A stretch of DNA of 64,000 nt from Yeosuana aquiaggeris (GCF_044003965.1 NZ_JBAWKC010000001.1:62001-126000), one strand, 5' to 3'. Counted from the stretch's first letter, positions 45,693-55,323 are shown. Notes: generated from the letters alone by a model not told the origin. Numbers and translations are program-made.

Positions 45693-47498
45693 TTAATTAA
45701 AATCTTTGTTGTTTTTTACGAATAAAGTTAATTTGCTTTGTTCATCGGTCTTGATAGCTGTTTCACAATCACCTTCATAACTGTTGCCCTGGATCACCGT
45801 ATTTTGGCAATTGGTCAATTCGATAAGTGGTGTGCCAGGATAAAGCTCTGGTACCCCATAGGTTTTAATAATCTTATTGTTTTTGATTGTTAAGCCATCT
45901 ACCCTGTCTGCATTTACAATCCTGTTGCCAAAGGTACGGATCGTATTGTTTACAAAACTAATATTACGGTCGTATGTAATCGACTGATCAAACGCGCTAC
46001 CTAACCTAGGCGTGATATTGAGAACAGAATGCTCTGATCCGCTGTAGGCAGAGTATTCGAAGGTATTGTTTTGAATCAAGACATCATTTACTGCGCCGGA
46101 CTCAAACCAGAAGAAAGTCTCGCCTCTGAAAAATATTGATGACATCATGGACGAAAAATAATTATCTTCAATTACTGTTTTTAAAGGTGTTTTAAGCACA
46201 ACATTCCTGGCCCTATGGTTCCTGATGGTAGAACCTCGCATAGTAAATTCAGGATTCCATGTCTTGTTTTCTAAAATATCACCAGACTTTAGCCCTGCTG
46301 GAAGTTGAGAATCAAAACTAATTTCAATAAACTCATCGTTTATGAATTTTACTTTACTAATTACAGCCGTTTCACTTCGCTGTGGGGATGGTTGTATGAT
46401 AAACCAGACTTCATCCCCTGGAGCTGCAAATTCAAATCCTCGCTGTTCAAAATGCATTAACTTAGTCCGTAGGGTACTATTATCAATCACCTCATCCACT
46501 TCTACATAGGTTCCATGAACGTTGGTCCCATCGTCCAGCATATTCTCAAACCTACAGTTTTCAATTAGTATGGATCCTTTACAATTACAAAAATGGGTAG
46601 CGTCTGCAGTGGTCGATATGACGCGGTTTGTACCTACCCGAAGATAAATACCAGAATTGATCAATCTAATATTTTCAGAGCGTTCAAAAAGAAAACCCAT
46701 ACCTAAGGCATGATGGATAACAATTCCATCAAGATATATGTTTGAAGATGTTTTAAAATCAAATGCAGGGGCATAACGATCATGCTCTCTATCTCCTTTA
46801 GAGCTCAGCAAAGAACCAATTGGAGGATAATGCTTAAGGCGTTCATGAAATCTTAAATTGGCATTTGGTAATTTTTCCACCCATCGAGGTTTACTATCTA
46901 TATCCCAAGCCCCGTGTACCGGTCGCTTTTCTGTCGCATCAAATGCCAATGTACTACCCGGATAGCTGTAACTAAAACCGTCAATATTGGGAAATTCCAG
47001 TTGACCATTTCTTATCTCCCAGGAAAACCCATCCTTTAAAGGTTTGATATCTCGCCATCCCTCTTCTTCATTGACTGCAACAACTTCACCAAGAAAAGTA
47101 AAAGGAATATCCCAATCAATTACAAGATCACTTACTTTAATACTTTCACAATCTTCGAAAAGAAAAGGCATTGCCTGCCCATGAAAAATAAATTCCGAAC
47201 CATTTCCCTCTATAGATACTGATCGAAATTTATTGAAGTTAAAAATAATTCGCTTATACCCATTTCCGTGATTCGTGATTTCCAGATATTTTCCAAGCGC
47301 ATAGTCGGGCAGGAATCTGTAAACTCCTTTCTCGAATACCAGTTGAATATCCTTTGTGTCGACATCATCAAGTATTTTAATAATTATCGGCGTCATGTCT
47401 CCATCAACTGGTTTTATAATTATTGGATCAGACGTTTTGGCCATACCCAAAGTAGCTGACACCGCTATTATTGCCAAAATCATAGTTATCTTTTTCAT
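45693..47498 (-). CDS. GH110-type alpha-1,3-galactosidase (beta-helix) 1
   Basis: The ATG at 47,498 (MKKITMILAIIAVSATLGMA) is preferred over a GTG at 47,540 since it gives a clean signal peptide; about 601 residues. The right-handed beta-helix resembles GH110: QLVFEKGVYRFLPDYALGKYL, RSVSIEGNGSEFIFHGQAMPF, DLVIDWDIPFTFLGEV, TADATHFCNCKGSILIENCRF and ENMLDDGTNVHGTYVE with the conserved Asp-Asp pair. GH110 enzymes release terminal alpha-1,3-linked galactose; some marine members act on carrageenan-derived oligosaccharides. No T9SS domain, so likely periplasmic. It has its own promoter with a GTTAC operator and is convergent with the HTCS gene. Confidence 0.85.
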   Translation of the reverse strand: MKKITMILAIIAVSATLGMAKTSDPIIIKPVDGDMTPIIIKILDDVDTKDIQLVFEKGVYRFLPDYALGKYLEITNHGNGYKRIIFNFNKFRSVSIEGNGSEFIFHGQAMPFLFEDCESIKVSDLVIDWDIPFTFLGEVVAVNEEEGWRDIKPLKDGFSWEIRNGQLEFPNIDGFSYSYPGSTLAFDATEKRPVHGAWDIDSKPRWVEKLPNANLRFHERLKHYPPIGSLLSSKGDREHDRYAPAFDFKTSSNIYLDGIVIHHALGMGFLFERSENIRLINSGIYLRVGTNRVISTTADATHFCNCKGSILIENCRFENMLDDGTNVHGTYVEVDEVIDNSTLRTKLMHFEQRGFEFAAPGDEVWFIIQPSPQRSETAVISKVKFINDEFIEISFDSQLPAGLKSGDILENKTWNPEFTMRGSTIRNHRARNVVLKTPLKTVIEDNYFSSMMSSIFFRGETFFWFESGAVNDVLIQNNTFEYSAYSGSEHSVLNITPRLGSAFDQSITYDRNISFVNNTIRTFGNRIVNADRVDGLTIKNNKIIKTYGVPELYPGTPLIELTNCQNTVIQGNSYEGDCETAIKTDEQSKLTLFVKNNKDFN

Positions 47499-47603
47499 CT
47501 TAATCTGTTTATTTTTCTTAATTAGAACATTAATTATCACTGTTTTTCTTCTTAATTACAGAATTACCTTGATCATTTTTCTCAATATGGATTTACAGTT
47601 AAG

Positions 47604-47611
47604 TAAATTTA
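47604..47611 (-). promoter_or_regulatory. -7-like element upstream of GH110 gene 1
   Basis: Minus strand TAAATTTA, one base off TAnnTTTG, 33 bp downstream of the proximal GTTAC half-site and 106 bp before the ATG at 47,498. Confidence 0.45.
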
Positions 47612-47643
47612 CGAGTTTAGAACTTCACGGAAGTATGGCTTAT

Positions 47644-47669
47644 GTAACCATTCCTGCCGTTTTTGTAAC
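47644..47669 (-). promoter_or_regulatory. Candidate HTCS operator upstream of GH110 gene 1
   Basis: Two GTTAC half-sites on the minus strand (plus-strand GTAAC at 47,644-47,648 and 47,665-47,669) are exactly 21 bp apart. The distal one is TGTTACAAAAA; the proximal one is GGTTACATA. The spacing and the distance to the -7-like box match the other PUL operators. Confidence 0.6.
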
Positions 47670-47754
47670 ATCAACGATTTTTTTGAAGTAATAACTCTTG
47701 TACACAATACGCTTTTAATTGTCTTATTGCTCTTTTTCCAGATTTAAAAAACGT

Positions 47755-49158
47755 TTATCGCTCCCAATTGTCAGTTCTGAACGGAGAAGCGGGAAGCCCT
47801 TGAGTGTTAAATAAAGTTCCGGTAGGGCAATTCTTAAATCCATAACGAACAGCTTTTGGTTGTTTAACTTGTTTTGAAAAAACGATAACCGATCCATCAT
47901 CGTTTATTTCAGCTATTGCCGGATAAAAGACCCTATCTGTTCCAGCTACTTCAAAACCAGTTAATGGATTACCAAAACTAGACAAACCTTTGTCACTATA
48001 ATCAAAGTACAATATGACTCTCCCACCTTTAGCCTTTATCATTTTTTTATACAATGGCCCTGAATAACTAATACCGCTCATATCATAGCTTTTGGCGAGT
48101 GACCAATATGCGAGGCGTTCGCCAACCTGCTGCTTGTCTGGAGGGTGTATAGCTTCGCAGTCCCCTATGTCTATAATAACCACCATTCCTGTATTTGTCA
48201 CTTTTTGCATAGTTTTTAACTGTGATTCTCTGAGAAATGCTCCGTCAGGTATTTTCGCGTCTTTTCCAAATGGTGCTATCTGCACAAAGTAGAAAGGTAA
48301 ATCGCCTTGACCCCATTGGTTTCGCCATTGACTGATCATGGCAGGAAACAAGTCGGTATATTCTTTTGCATTTTGCCTGTTTCCTTCTCCTTGGTACCAA
48401 ATAAACCCTTTGATTGTGAACCCCTGGAGTGGATGTATCATTCCATTGTAGAGAAAAATTGGTGAACGTTGGGGTTTTTCTGCTGGAATTTCTTTCTCAA
48501 TTTCAATATTCTTAAATTTTGATATCGTTTTCTCATCCATCCATGCTTCAACTTTGGAAGATCCCCATGCTACACTAATCAATCCAATAGGTACATTCAA
48601 TGAATCATTGAGGGTTTTTCCAAAAAAATAGGCCACTGCACTAAAATCTTTTACTGTTTGTTGTTCTGTAACAGCCCATTTGCCAGAAACATCATTCAAG
48701 GGAACAAGACTTGCCTTTCTATCTACATTAAATAACCTTATTTTATTGTTACTAGCATTTGCAATTGCTTCATCGCTTCCATTAACTGGTTGATTACGAA
48801 ATCCTTTTAATGGCATCTCCATATTTGATTGTCCAGAACAAATCCAAACTTCGCCAATTAATACATTTTTTAAAACAATCTTTTCGCTTCCTTGAATAGT
48901 GAGTGTATATGGCCCCCCTGCTTCAGGTGTTGCTAATTTTACATGCCACTTACCTTCTTTATCTGTATTGGTTGCAACTCTCTCGTTCCAACTACCGGTA
49001 ATAACAACCGCACTATTGGGTACATCTTTCCCCCAAACGGAAGTCATTGATTTTTGTTGTAGTACCATATTGTCCCCAAAAAAAGAAGGAAGTTGTAATT
49101 GTGAAAAGGATATTGTTGTGCACAATATCATGACAAATGCTAAAATTATTCTATACAT
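47755..49158 (-). CDS. SASA-family carbohydrate acetylesterase (sialate O-acetylesterase-like)
   Basis: The 467-residue protein has a signal peptide (MILCTTISFSQ) and SGNH-hydrolase motifs of the SASA family: VWICSGQSNMEMPLKG (nucleophile Ser), VPIGLISVAWGSSKVEAW, KGFIWYQGEGNRQNA and VVIIDIGDCEAIHPPDKQQVGERL (catalytic Asp/His pair). The N-terminal part forms a beta-domain with VWGKDVPNSAVVITGSW. It probably removes acyl groups from the PUL glycan in the periplasm; the target sugar is unknown. It is the promoter-distal end of the long minus-strand operon. Confidence 0.88.
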   Translation of the reverse strand: MYRIILAFVMILCTTISFSQLQLPSFFGDNMVLQQKSMTSVWGKDVPNSAVVITGSWNERVATNTDKEGKWHVKLATPEAGGPYTLTIQGSEKIVLKNVLIGEVWICSGQSNMEMPLKGFRNQPVNGSDEAIANASNNKIRLFNVDRKASLVPLNDVSGKWAVTEQQTVKDFSAVAYFFGKTLNDSLNVPIGLISVAWGSSKVEAWMDEKTISKFKNIEIEKEIPAEKPQRSPIFLYNGMIHPLQGFTIKGFIWYQGEGNRQNAKEYTDLFPAMISQWRNQWGQGDLPFYFVQIAPFGKDAKIPDGAFLRESQLKTMQKVTNTGMVVIIDIGDCEAIHPPDKQQVGERLAYWSLAKSYDMSGISYSGPLYKKMIKAKGGRVILYFDYSDKGLSSFGNPLTGFEVAGTDRVFYPAIAEINDDGSVIVFSKQVKQPKAVRYGFKNCPTGTLFNTQGLPASPFRTDNWER

Positions 49159-49193
49159 AATAATAATGTTAAAAATGACACAAATTTCTTGTC

Positions 49194-50732
49194 TTACTTC
49201 CTTATAATTTTTTCAACTACTAATTCATCTAATTTTATAAAATATAAGTCGGAACTTAACTGCGAAACATCAATAGATTGTATACCTTCCTTATTAGAAA
49301 TTTCCAAAATCTTTATTCCATTGATGTTAAACACTTGTACTTTACTTAGTGTTTTTGAAAACTTGATTATGTTTTCTGTGATGGATGGATAAGAAATTCT
49401 ATTTTGCTTTACAATTATAAGATCTTCTGTTGATAAGGGTTCAATGGTCAAATTGATATATTTTACGGTATCACAAATGGAGTCATCATAAATATCTGCA
49501 AAATAGGCAGATTCTGTATACAAAATTCCAGAATTGGACAGATAACTGTCGGTGGCTGTGATGTCGAGGATCTCCGTGCCACAATCTGTAATCTCTATCA
49601 AAGGCTGTCCGTTTTCAATCTGATATGGATTGTTCTGTACAATATTATTGGCACCGCAAATATTGCTAGCATCGCTGGTTACTAAAAACCCTCTTGCAAA
49701 AGAGTTTCTGAGGGTAGAGTTTATAACCTTTCCACAGTCTGCATTGAAAAATGCCACACAATCATCACCTGGAGAGTCAATATAACAATTTTCAACAATC
49801 ATGTTAGTTGACACAGCGTCTAAAGGTTGGTTCATTTGTGGCCCTCCAGAAGGGGTAGACAAACATGGCATTTGTCCATTAATGGGAGCACCACGATCAA
49901 TTCTGCAGCCTCGAATAGTAAGATTTGAAAAACCTCCACGGGCAAGCCCTCTGGAACTTCCAGTCCATTTTATGTTCTCGAAAACAACGTCGCTTCCACC
50001 GGCAAACCAATATATTTCGCCTTCATGTTTCGATTTTACACCAACGAGGTCTCCAACATTATAGTTCGATAACACTGTTGTTGCATTGTTCAAGAAAAAC
50101 TTCCAGGTCTGTCCACTAATTAATTCAGGGTATAAATAGGTACTGTTTCTATATCCCCAGGCTACTTGGTCATTATTTGTTTGTATCACTTGAGGGTCTG
50201 TGGTACTATTCGTGTATTTTCTAAAATATCTCCCTTGAGCAAATGTGTCATTGTATAATTCCAAAGGGGTCGGAAACCCGTTTTGGATTTCTAGCACAAG
50301 TTCCCCAGCCGCCCTGCTTACAACGATCCCTTGCGTAACCGTATAACCAGATCTGGCCATGTGCATATCTTGGAACGTGATCCTATAAACACCTTTTCCA
50401 TAAATCATATCTTCTCTGGTTTCGGTAAAAATAAGTTTGGTTAAATCCATTCCAGCACCTTTAAAAATGAGTCTTCCGTTAGGTCCTGGCTCAAAACCAG
50501 AGGCAAGGTTTATGCCGTGATTTCCATTGCCTCCAATATTATAAGTTCCTGCATCTATGGTTACTGTAATGATATCATTTGGATTGCCTATAAAATGTGT
50601 TTTGGCATCCGATATGGTATTGGCTATGCCTGCTTGTGTAACACCATAAGTGGCGTTTAAGTTCCAGATAATCTCTGCAGCATATACCTGACTATTTAAA
50701 AATAAAACTATTGTAATAAAAACTTTTTTCAT
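49194..50732 (-). CDS. Secreted beta-helix protein with T9SS sorting domain
   Basis: The 512-residue protein has a signal peptide (IVLFLNSQVYA), a right-handed beta-helix with TITIDAGTYNIGGNGNHGI-like start, FKGAGMDLTKLIF, ITFQDMHMARSGYTVTQG and MIVENCYIDSPGDDCVAFF, which keeps the Asp-Asp motif of the other beta-helix proteins in this PUL, and a C-terminal T9SS type A domain (VQVFNINGIKILEISN, SSDLYFIKLDE). It is likely an extracellular glycan-active enzyme, perhaps the endo-acting one. It is more divergent from GH110 than the other four; the GH82 (iota-carrageenase) fold is an alternative that I cannot confirm. Confidence 0.68.
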   Translation of the reverse strand: MKKVFITIVLFLNSQVYAAEIIWNLNATYGVTQAGIANTISDAKTHFIGNPNDIITVTIDAGTYNIGGNGNHGINLASGFEPGPNGRLIFKGAGMDLTKLIFTETREDMIYGKGVYRITFQDMHMARSGYTVTQGIVVSRAAGELVLEIQNGFPTPLELYNDTFAQGRYFRKYTNSTTDPQVIQTNNDQVAWGYRNSTYLYPELISGQTWKFFLNNATTVLSNYNVGDLVGVKSKHEGEIYWFAGGSDVVFENIKWTGSSRGLARGGFSNLTIRGCRIDRGAPINGQMPCLSTPSGGPQMNQPLDAVSTNMIVENCYIDSPGDDCVAFFNADCGKVINSTLRNSFARGFLVTSDASNICGANNIVQNNPYQIENGQPLIEITDCGTEILDITATDSYLSNSGILYTESAYFADIYDDSICDTVKYINLTIEPLSTEDLIIVKQNRISYPSITENIIKFSKTLSKVQVFNINGIKILEISNKEGIQSIDVSQLSSDLYFIKLDELVVEKIIRK

Positions 50733-50764
50733 TTTAGCGATAATAACCTTAGTAAATTAACCTA

Positions 50765-51154
50765 TCACTTGTTTTTTTTGCCTTTTAATTTACTCTTTGC
50801 ATCTCTTAAGGCAAGTCGCTGCGCCTTTGATAAAATTTCACCGTATATTTTCTGATTATATTCTTTATTTATTGCCTTTTGGGCTTCTTTACGTTTTTCT
50901 TCATTTGTTTCAGACTTTTTTAAATCTTTAACAGCTTGCATTCGCTGAATCATTAATTCTCCAATATTTATTTTTTGATTTTCTGAGAGCGCTATAGTCT
51001 TATCTTCAGAAATTATTTGCGTATTTATCTCTTCAACCAATGTGTTTGCACGTTCTTTCATTTTGTTGTTTTGAGCAAACAAATTGGTGCCTAAAAAAAC
51101 AAATACTAACAATGTTTTAAATCGTATCATTTGATTCATTTTTAATAATTTCAT
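50765..51154 (-). CDS. Small secreted helical protein, unknown function
   Basis: The 129-residue product (or 121-124 from internal Met codons) has a signal peptide ending TNLFAQ and a charged, helical body with repeated Lys and Glu (NKMKERANTLVEEINTQI, LSENQKINIGELMIQRM, KSETNEEKRKEAQKAI) ending KSKLKGKKNK. It resembles Spy/CpxP-like small periplasmic proteins with an LTxxQ-like LSENQ segment. A chaperone-like or binding role is possible but unproven. It sits between the T9SS beta-helix gene and the truncated sulfatase. Confidence 0.6.
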   Translation of the reverse strand: MKLLKMNQMIRFKTLLVFVFLGTNLFAQNNKMKERANTLVEEINTQIISEDKTIALSENQKINIGELMIQRMQAVKDLKKSETNEEKRKEAQKAINKEYNQKIYGEILSKAQRLALRDAKSKLKGKKNK

Positions 51155-51210
51155 AGTTTTTATTTTTAAATAAATTGTTTATACGTGGAATATTTGCTTT
51201 ATTCAAACGG

Positions 51211-51603
51211 TTAATAAAAGAGTTTCTTATGCAACTGAGCCAGGGGAACTTCATCTATTAACAATTCTCTGTCTAACAATTTACCATTCGAATCCTGACC
51301 TGTTCTTGCCTGATATCTTCCGGTCATCAGTCCAACACGTGAGGGGCCGCAGATGGGTGCTGACCCATGCCCATCGGTAAAGTCTATGCCATTAGCAGCC
51401 AGCTTATCAATATTTGGTGTTTCTATCAGCTTACCTCCATAACATGAAGGTTGCGCGTAGCCCATATCATCGAGATAAAAAATGATGATGTTCGGTTTTC
51501 GCTGATTATTCCCACTGTAAGAAAAGGATGTGGATAAGCCAATAAATAGAAGCAGCACCGTACTAATAATACCTCTATGTGTCATTGTGTTAATTGATTG
51601 CAT
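51211..51603 (-). pseudogene. Truncated S1 sulfatase, N-terminal fragment
   Basis: An N-terminal piece of a sulfatase of about 131 residues from the Met at 51,603 (signal peptide TVLLLFIGLSTSFSYSG). It contains PNIIIFYLDDMGYAQPSCYGG and the formylglycine site APICGPSRVGLMTGR, then stops at LAQLHKKLFY. Intact relatives continue at once into the GKWHLG metal-binding motif and about 350 more residues, none of which is found in any frame downstream. It cannot fold as a complete sulfatase, so it looks like a 3' deletion remnant. A start at 51,585 is equally possible. Confidence 0.75.
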
Positions 51604-51649
51604 AATCGTATGATTTATTAGAGTCGCTTTAAAAATGGCTAAGCACGTT

Positions 51650-53131
51650 TTATTCTTCAGTCCCTTCAATTTTTAGCAGTGGTGCCGGCAGACCTTTGGT
51701 TAATTCCTCATAGAGTTTTGATAGCTCTGTATGTTTTGACTTTAATTTCTCACCAAGATTTACAGATTCTCCTAATTCATGTTGAATATCATAAAGACCG
51801 CCCCCTTCTGGCTCTTGATCTGCCAGTTTCTTGTTTTTACCGCCATAATAAACCCATTTGTAATCACCGTGTCGGATGGACCAGGTGTTTCTATCTGCTC
51901 TTCTAAAAAACAAAGATTCATGTGGTCGTCCTCTTTTTTCTCCCGTTAAATAAGGAATCAGGTTCACCCCATCAATCACCCTATCACTTGGAATTTGCTC
52001 CCCAGCCAGTTCAACCGTAGTTGAAAAAATATCCATCGAGGATACAATCATATCGTTATTGACACCAGGTTTGATTACCCCCGGCCAGCTCATCACATAG
52101 GGCACTCTTACACCACCATCATATACGCTTCCTTTTCCACTTCTTAAAGGAAGATTAACACCACCCAAATCATTCGGTCTATCAAGTGCAGCCCCATTAT
52201 CGCTCAGATAAAATATAAGGGTGTTTTCTCTTAAATTATTTTTTTCCAGCGTTTCCAAGATTTTCCCGACACCATCATCGGCAGCCAGCAACATGGAAAT
52301 ATAGCACAGCCTAATCACCTCCTCATCAAGGCCCTCTCCCATAAATTTCCCAAAACTATAATTGTCGCCCTTCCATTTTTTTGTCTCTTTTTTCATCCGT
52401 TCATAAACAGATGTCCATTCAGGCCGTTCGGTTACCACGCGTTCCAGCAATTGGCGAGTGGTTAAAAAAGGAGAGTGCGGAGCATTGTAAGCAAGGTACA
52501 CAAAGAAGGGTTTGTCGCTGTTTTTCTCAATAAAAGTCATCGCTTCGTCTGTATAAGCATCGGTGATATACCGACCGTTTTCCCCTGGTGATTTAGTTCC
52601 ATCTACCCAGCACGGAGGGTCTGCTACGATGCGCATAAAATAATCCTTATACTTCTCTTGATCGCCATAGTAATAATCAAAACCCCTGTCCAATGGTGTT
52701 GTGCCTGACGTTTTACCCAAATGCCATTTACCGAAAGCGCCTGTTGCGTAGCCCTGTGATGCGATTGCTCTGGGTATAATTATCTCAGTAGAGTCGACAT
52801 ATCTGTCGTTATCTTCCACGCCGAACCTGCTGGCACTTCTTCCGGTAAGCAACGATGCCCGTGAAGGACCACATGTTGAAAAGGCTACATACCCATTATT
52901 GAAAATAAGACCTGATTGGGCCAGTTTGTCCAGATTAGGAGTTAGTACCTGTGTTGAAGCATGAAAGTTTTGAAACCCCACATCAGCATACCCCTGATCA
53001 TCAGTTATGATTACAATCACATTTGGCTTTTTCTTTATAGTTTGGCCTTGCAAACTATCGATAAAGGAAATGTTCGTTACAATGAGCAATAGGATGCCTA
53101 TATACTGGATTGTTAATTTATTTTTCTTCAT
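51650..53131 (-). CDS. S1 family sulfatase
   Basis: The 493-residue enzyme has a signal peptide (IGILLLIVTNISFIDSLQG) without lipobox, so it is probably periplasmic. The formylglycine motif is CGPSR (Cys 87, FSTCGPSRASLLTGR). IIITDDQGYADVGFQNF, GAFGKWHLGKTSG, YLAYNAPHSPFLTTRQLL, IFYLSDNGAALDR and LRSGKGSVYDGGVRVPYVMSWPG are typical. It is followed by the truncated sulfatase and preceded by the TIM-barrel-like hydrolase gene. Confidence 0.93.
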   Translation of the reverse strand: MKKNKLTIQYIGILLLIVTNISFIDSLQGQTIKKKPNVIVIITDDQGYADVGFQNFHASTQVLTPNLDKLAQSGLIFNNGYVAFSTCGPSRASLLTGRSASRFGVEDNDRYVDSTEIIIPRAIASQGYATGAFGKWHLGKTSGTTPLDRGFDYYYGDQEKYKDYFMRIVADPPCWVDGTKSPGENGRYITDAYTDEAMTFIEKNSDKPFFVYLAYNAPHSPFLTTRQLLERVVTERPEWTSVYERMKKETKKWKGDNYSFGKFMGEGLDEEVIRLCYISMLLAADDGVGKILETLEKNNLRENTLIFYLSDNGAALDRPNDLGGVNLPLRSGKGSVYDGGVRVPYVMSWPGVIKPGVNNDMIVSSMDIFSTTVELAGEQIPSDRVIDGVNLIPYLTGEKRGRPHESLFFRRADRNTWSIRHGDYKWVYYGGKNKKLADQEPEGGGLYDIQHELGESVNLGEKLKSKHTELSKLYEELTKGLPAPLLKIEGTEE

Positions 53132-53265
53132 ATTTAATGATCTTTATTATTACCTAAAAATTAAACGACTTCTTGTATCAACAATCAACATAGTAAACCA
53201 CCGACTTAAACACTCTTATCAACTACCCATAACAGAACTTCACAAAACATTCTGATCACATGCCA

Positions 53266-55323
53266 TTACTTTTTCAACAGAAATAGTGCATCCAATGAGG
53301 GAACAGTCACACTTGCATTATTATGAATAAGTTCTCCGCTATGATGTTTGGCATCTGCCTTTAATCGAGCAAATTTCATTTTCTTTTCAAATGCATTATC
53401 CAAGTCGATGCTAATTGACTCGAATGAAGGATTTACCAAAACCACACCCTTTTCAAATTCCCTGACAATAACACAAGGAGTATTGTAGACTTGCAGGTTT
53501 CGTATGGCAATTTTACCCTGTTCCTCAACCTCAAAAATCATTCTTAGGTCCGTTTCACCTACATTTCTGAAGTAAAACATTTGGGGCGTGTAACCACTGG
53601 TACCTATAAATCCAGCCAGTTCATTGTACAGTTTTTGGCTATTCATAGGTTCTATAGGATATTCAGGTAGACCTTCCATCCTGACATTTATTTTTCTTGG
53701 CACCAGACTTCCTTCTATAAGATCAACAAAACCGTCAATCGCTTTTGCTTCAAAAAATATCAGCAAATCTCCGGAATCAACTTTAAATTCCGGACCCTTA
53801 ACTTGCATTTTCCCTCTCCTATTTTTGTCTGAGCCTTCGAGGATCAATGCATTGTCTTCCACCGCGTAGTGCATATTTTCAAGTTCAAATCGTTTAATCA
53901 GATCCGTACCAAATTTCAACCCTTCCCCATTAAGAACATCTCTTTTATCACCCAACACATAGCGCATCGGACCCACCGGCAAGCCTAACCAATTCGCTTG
54001 ATTCAGACTTCCTCCAAACATTTCAGGTATGGTTAAGTCCGGACCTGGCGAGTAAGCCACTCCCAGACAACTGGCCATCCCTAGGCCCATTCTCCTGAGC
54101 TGTTCTGCAATTTTTTCATCGGCAGGGTTTCTGAGCTTTGACGTCACATAACTAAACTTGTACGCCGCGGTATTATGCATGTTCCAGTATGTGTGCTGGT
54201 TGATGGTACTGGATATTTGTCTGAATCCGTCATTCCATCTGCAAAGCCCTTCCGATTCCATGCCGTTCAAAATTCCGACAGCTCTTTGCATATCGTCTTT
54301 CCATCCATCCGCCGTAATAATAAATTCGGGACCAAAGACATTTCGGATTTTTTGAAGGAATTCAATATCACCTTCCCTCCAGATATTCCTGCCTTCTATG
54401 AATCCATTATCAATTTGTCCATCATTATTACAATCCCATTTTGAATGTTTTACTTCGAAATAGTTGACATCGAATCCAATCCCATCAAAATTTTCCAATA
54501 CACCGCCTTTACTAAACCACCCTTTCATCTCGCCAATAAAAACATCGGCAGCAGAATGACCATTTTGATCCAGTGGACAAGTAGAGGATAAATTATAATA
54601 ATACATCAGATTTCCACCCCATATATCACCCGCAATTGGGGCAATGTACGTGTCCTCCTGATCATAATCTCTTGCGTTGGAGCCATATTGACCTCTTTTC
54701 ACTTCAATTTCATTGCTTTTATAATCAACATTAATGATTGTGGCATATTCAAATTCATTCCAGATTCGGTTTCCACTTTCATCCAGTTTGACTAATAAAA
54801 TATCATGAGGTTTAAAATCGACACCAATATCCTGCCCGTGAACCGTATAGGCTTTCATTGAAAATCGCTTTACATCTTTTACACGAATTTTATTCTGATT
54901 TTTTTTGATTGCCTGTACTGGGGAAGTCCCCACTTCATAAACCCAGTGTCCCGGGAAATACAGATTAAAAGTTGCCTCATCATTGACTGATCTGGCTTCA
55001 CCGTTCAAGTGAACAAGCATCAACTTCTCAGGGTGTTTGGTAGCAAATTCATTTGCCCATTGGGCCGCAACCGGAGGCATGCTTATTTCCTCATTCAGAT
55101 ACTTCTTTGTGATCCCATTAAATTGAATATGTCCTTTTTCCCAATTAGCATAGGTAGATTTCAGCAGCAGTCTGTCATTTCGAAAGGAAAGTGTTTTGGG
55201 ATACCCGGCATCAAATACTTGTTTTCCAATGAGGGATTTTGTAGCGATGGAATCTTGCGCTATGGCAATTTCCAAATTCAGTAAAGTGGAAAAAAAAGTT
55301 AAGAAAACAATAAACCCTTTCAT
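53266..55323 (-). CDS. Putative TIM-barrel glycoside hydrolase, family not recognised
   Basis: The 685-residue exported protein has a signal peptide ending ATAQ-like (LEIAIAQ). The middle region, about 235-460, reads as a barrel: VFIGEMKGWFSKGGV, ENFDGIGFDVNYFEVKHSKWDCNNDGQID, REGDIEFLQKIRNVFGPEFIITADGW and SEGLCRWNDGF, with acidic residues at strand ends that could be catalytic (Asp in GIGFD, Asp in ITADGW, Glu in GMESEG). Beta-rich domains follow. It recalls hypothetical GHL-type hydrolases but I cannot assign a CAZy family. Position inside a sulfatase/GH110 PUL supports a glycan role. Confidence 0.6.
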   Translation of the reverse strand: MKGFIVFLTFFSTLLNLEIAIAQDSIATKSLIGKQVFDAGYPKTLSFRNDRLLLKSTYANWEKGHIQFNGITKKYLNEEISMPPVAAQWANEFATKHPEKLMLVHLNGEARSVNDEATFNLYFPGHWVYEVGTSPVQAIKKNQNKIRVKDVKRFSMKAYTVHGQDIGVDFKPHDILLVKLDESGNRIWNEFEYATIINVDYKSNEIEVKRGQYGSNARDYDQEDTYIAPIAGDIWGGNLMYYYNLSSTCPLDQNGHSAADVFIGEMKGWFSKGGVLENFDGIGFDVNYFEVKHSKWDCNNDGQIDNGFIEGRNIWREGDIEFLQKIRNVFGPEFIITADGWKDDMQRAVGILNGMESEGLCRWNDGFRQISSTINQHTYWNMHNTAAYKFSYVTSKLRNPADEKIAEQLRRMGLGMASCLGVAYSPGPDLTIPEMFGGSLNQANWLGLPVGPMRYVLGDKRDVLNGEGLKFGTDLIKRFELENMHYAVEDNALILEGSDKNRRGKMQVKGPEFKVDSGDLLIFFEAKAIDGFVDLIEGSLVPRKINVRMEGLPEYPIEPMNSQKLYNELAGFIGTSGYTPQMFYFRNVGETDLRMIFEVEEQGKIAIRNLQVYNTPCVIVREFEKGVVLVNPSFESISIDLDNAFEKKMKFARLKADAKHHSGELIHNNASVTVPSLDALFLLKK

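Noticed and set aside
49194..50732. Iota-carrageenase (GH82) assignment for the T9SS beta-helix protein
   Set aside because: The fold type fits but I cannot identify GH82 catalytic motifs; the Asp-Asp motif is closer to the other beta-helix proteins here.
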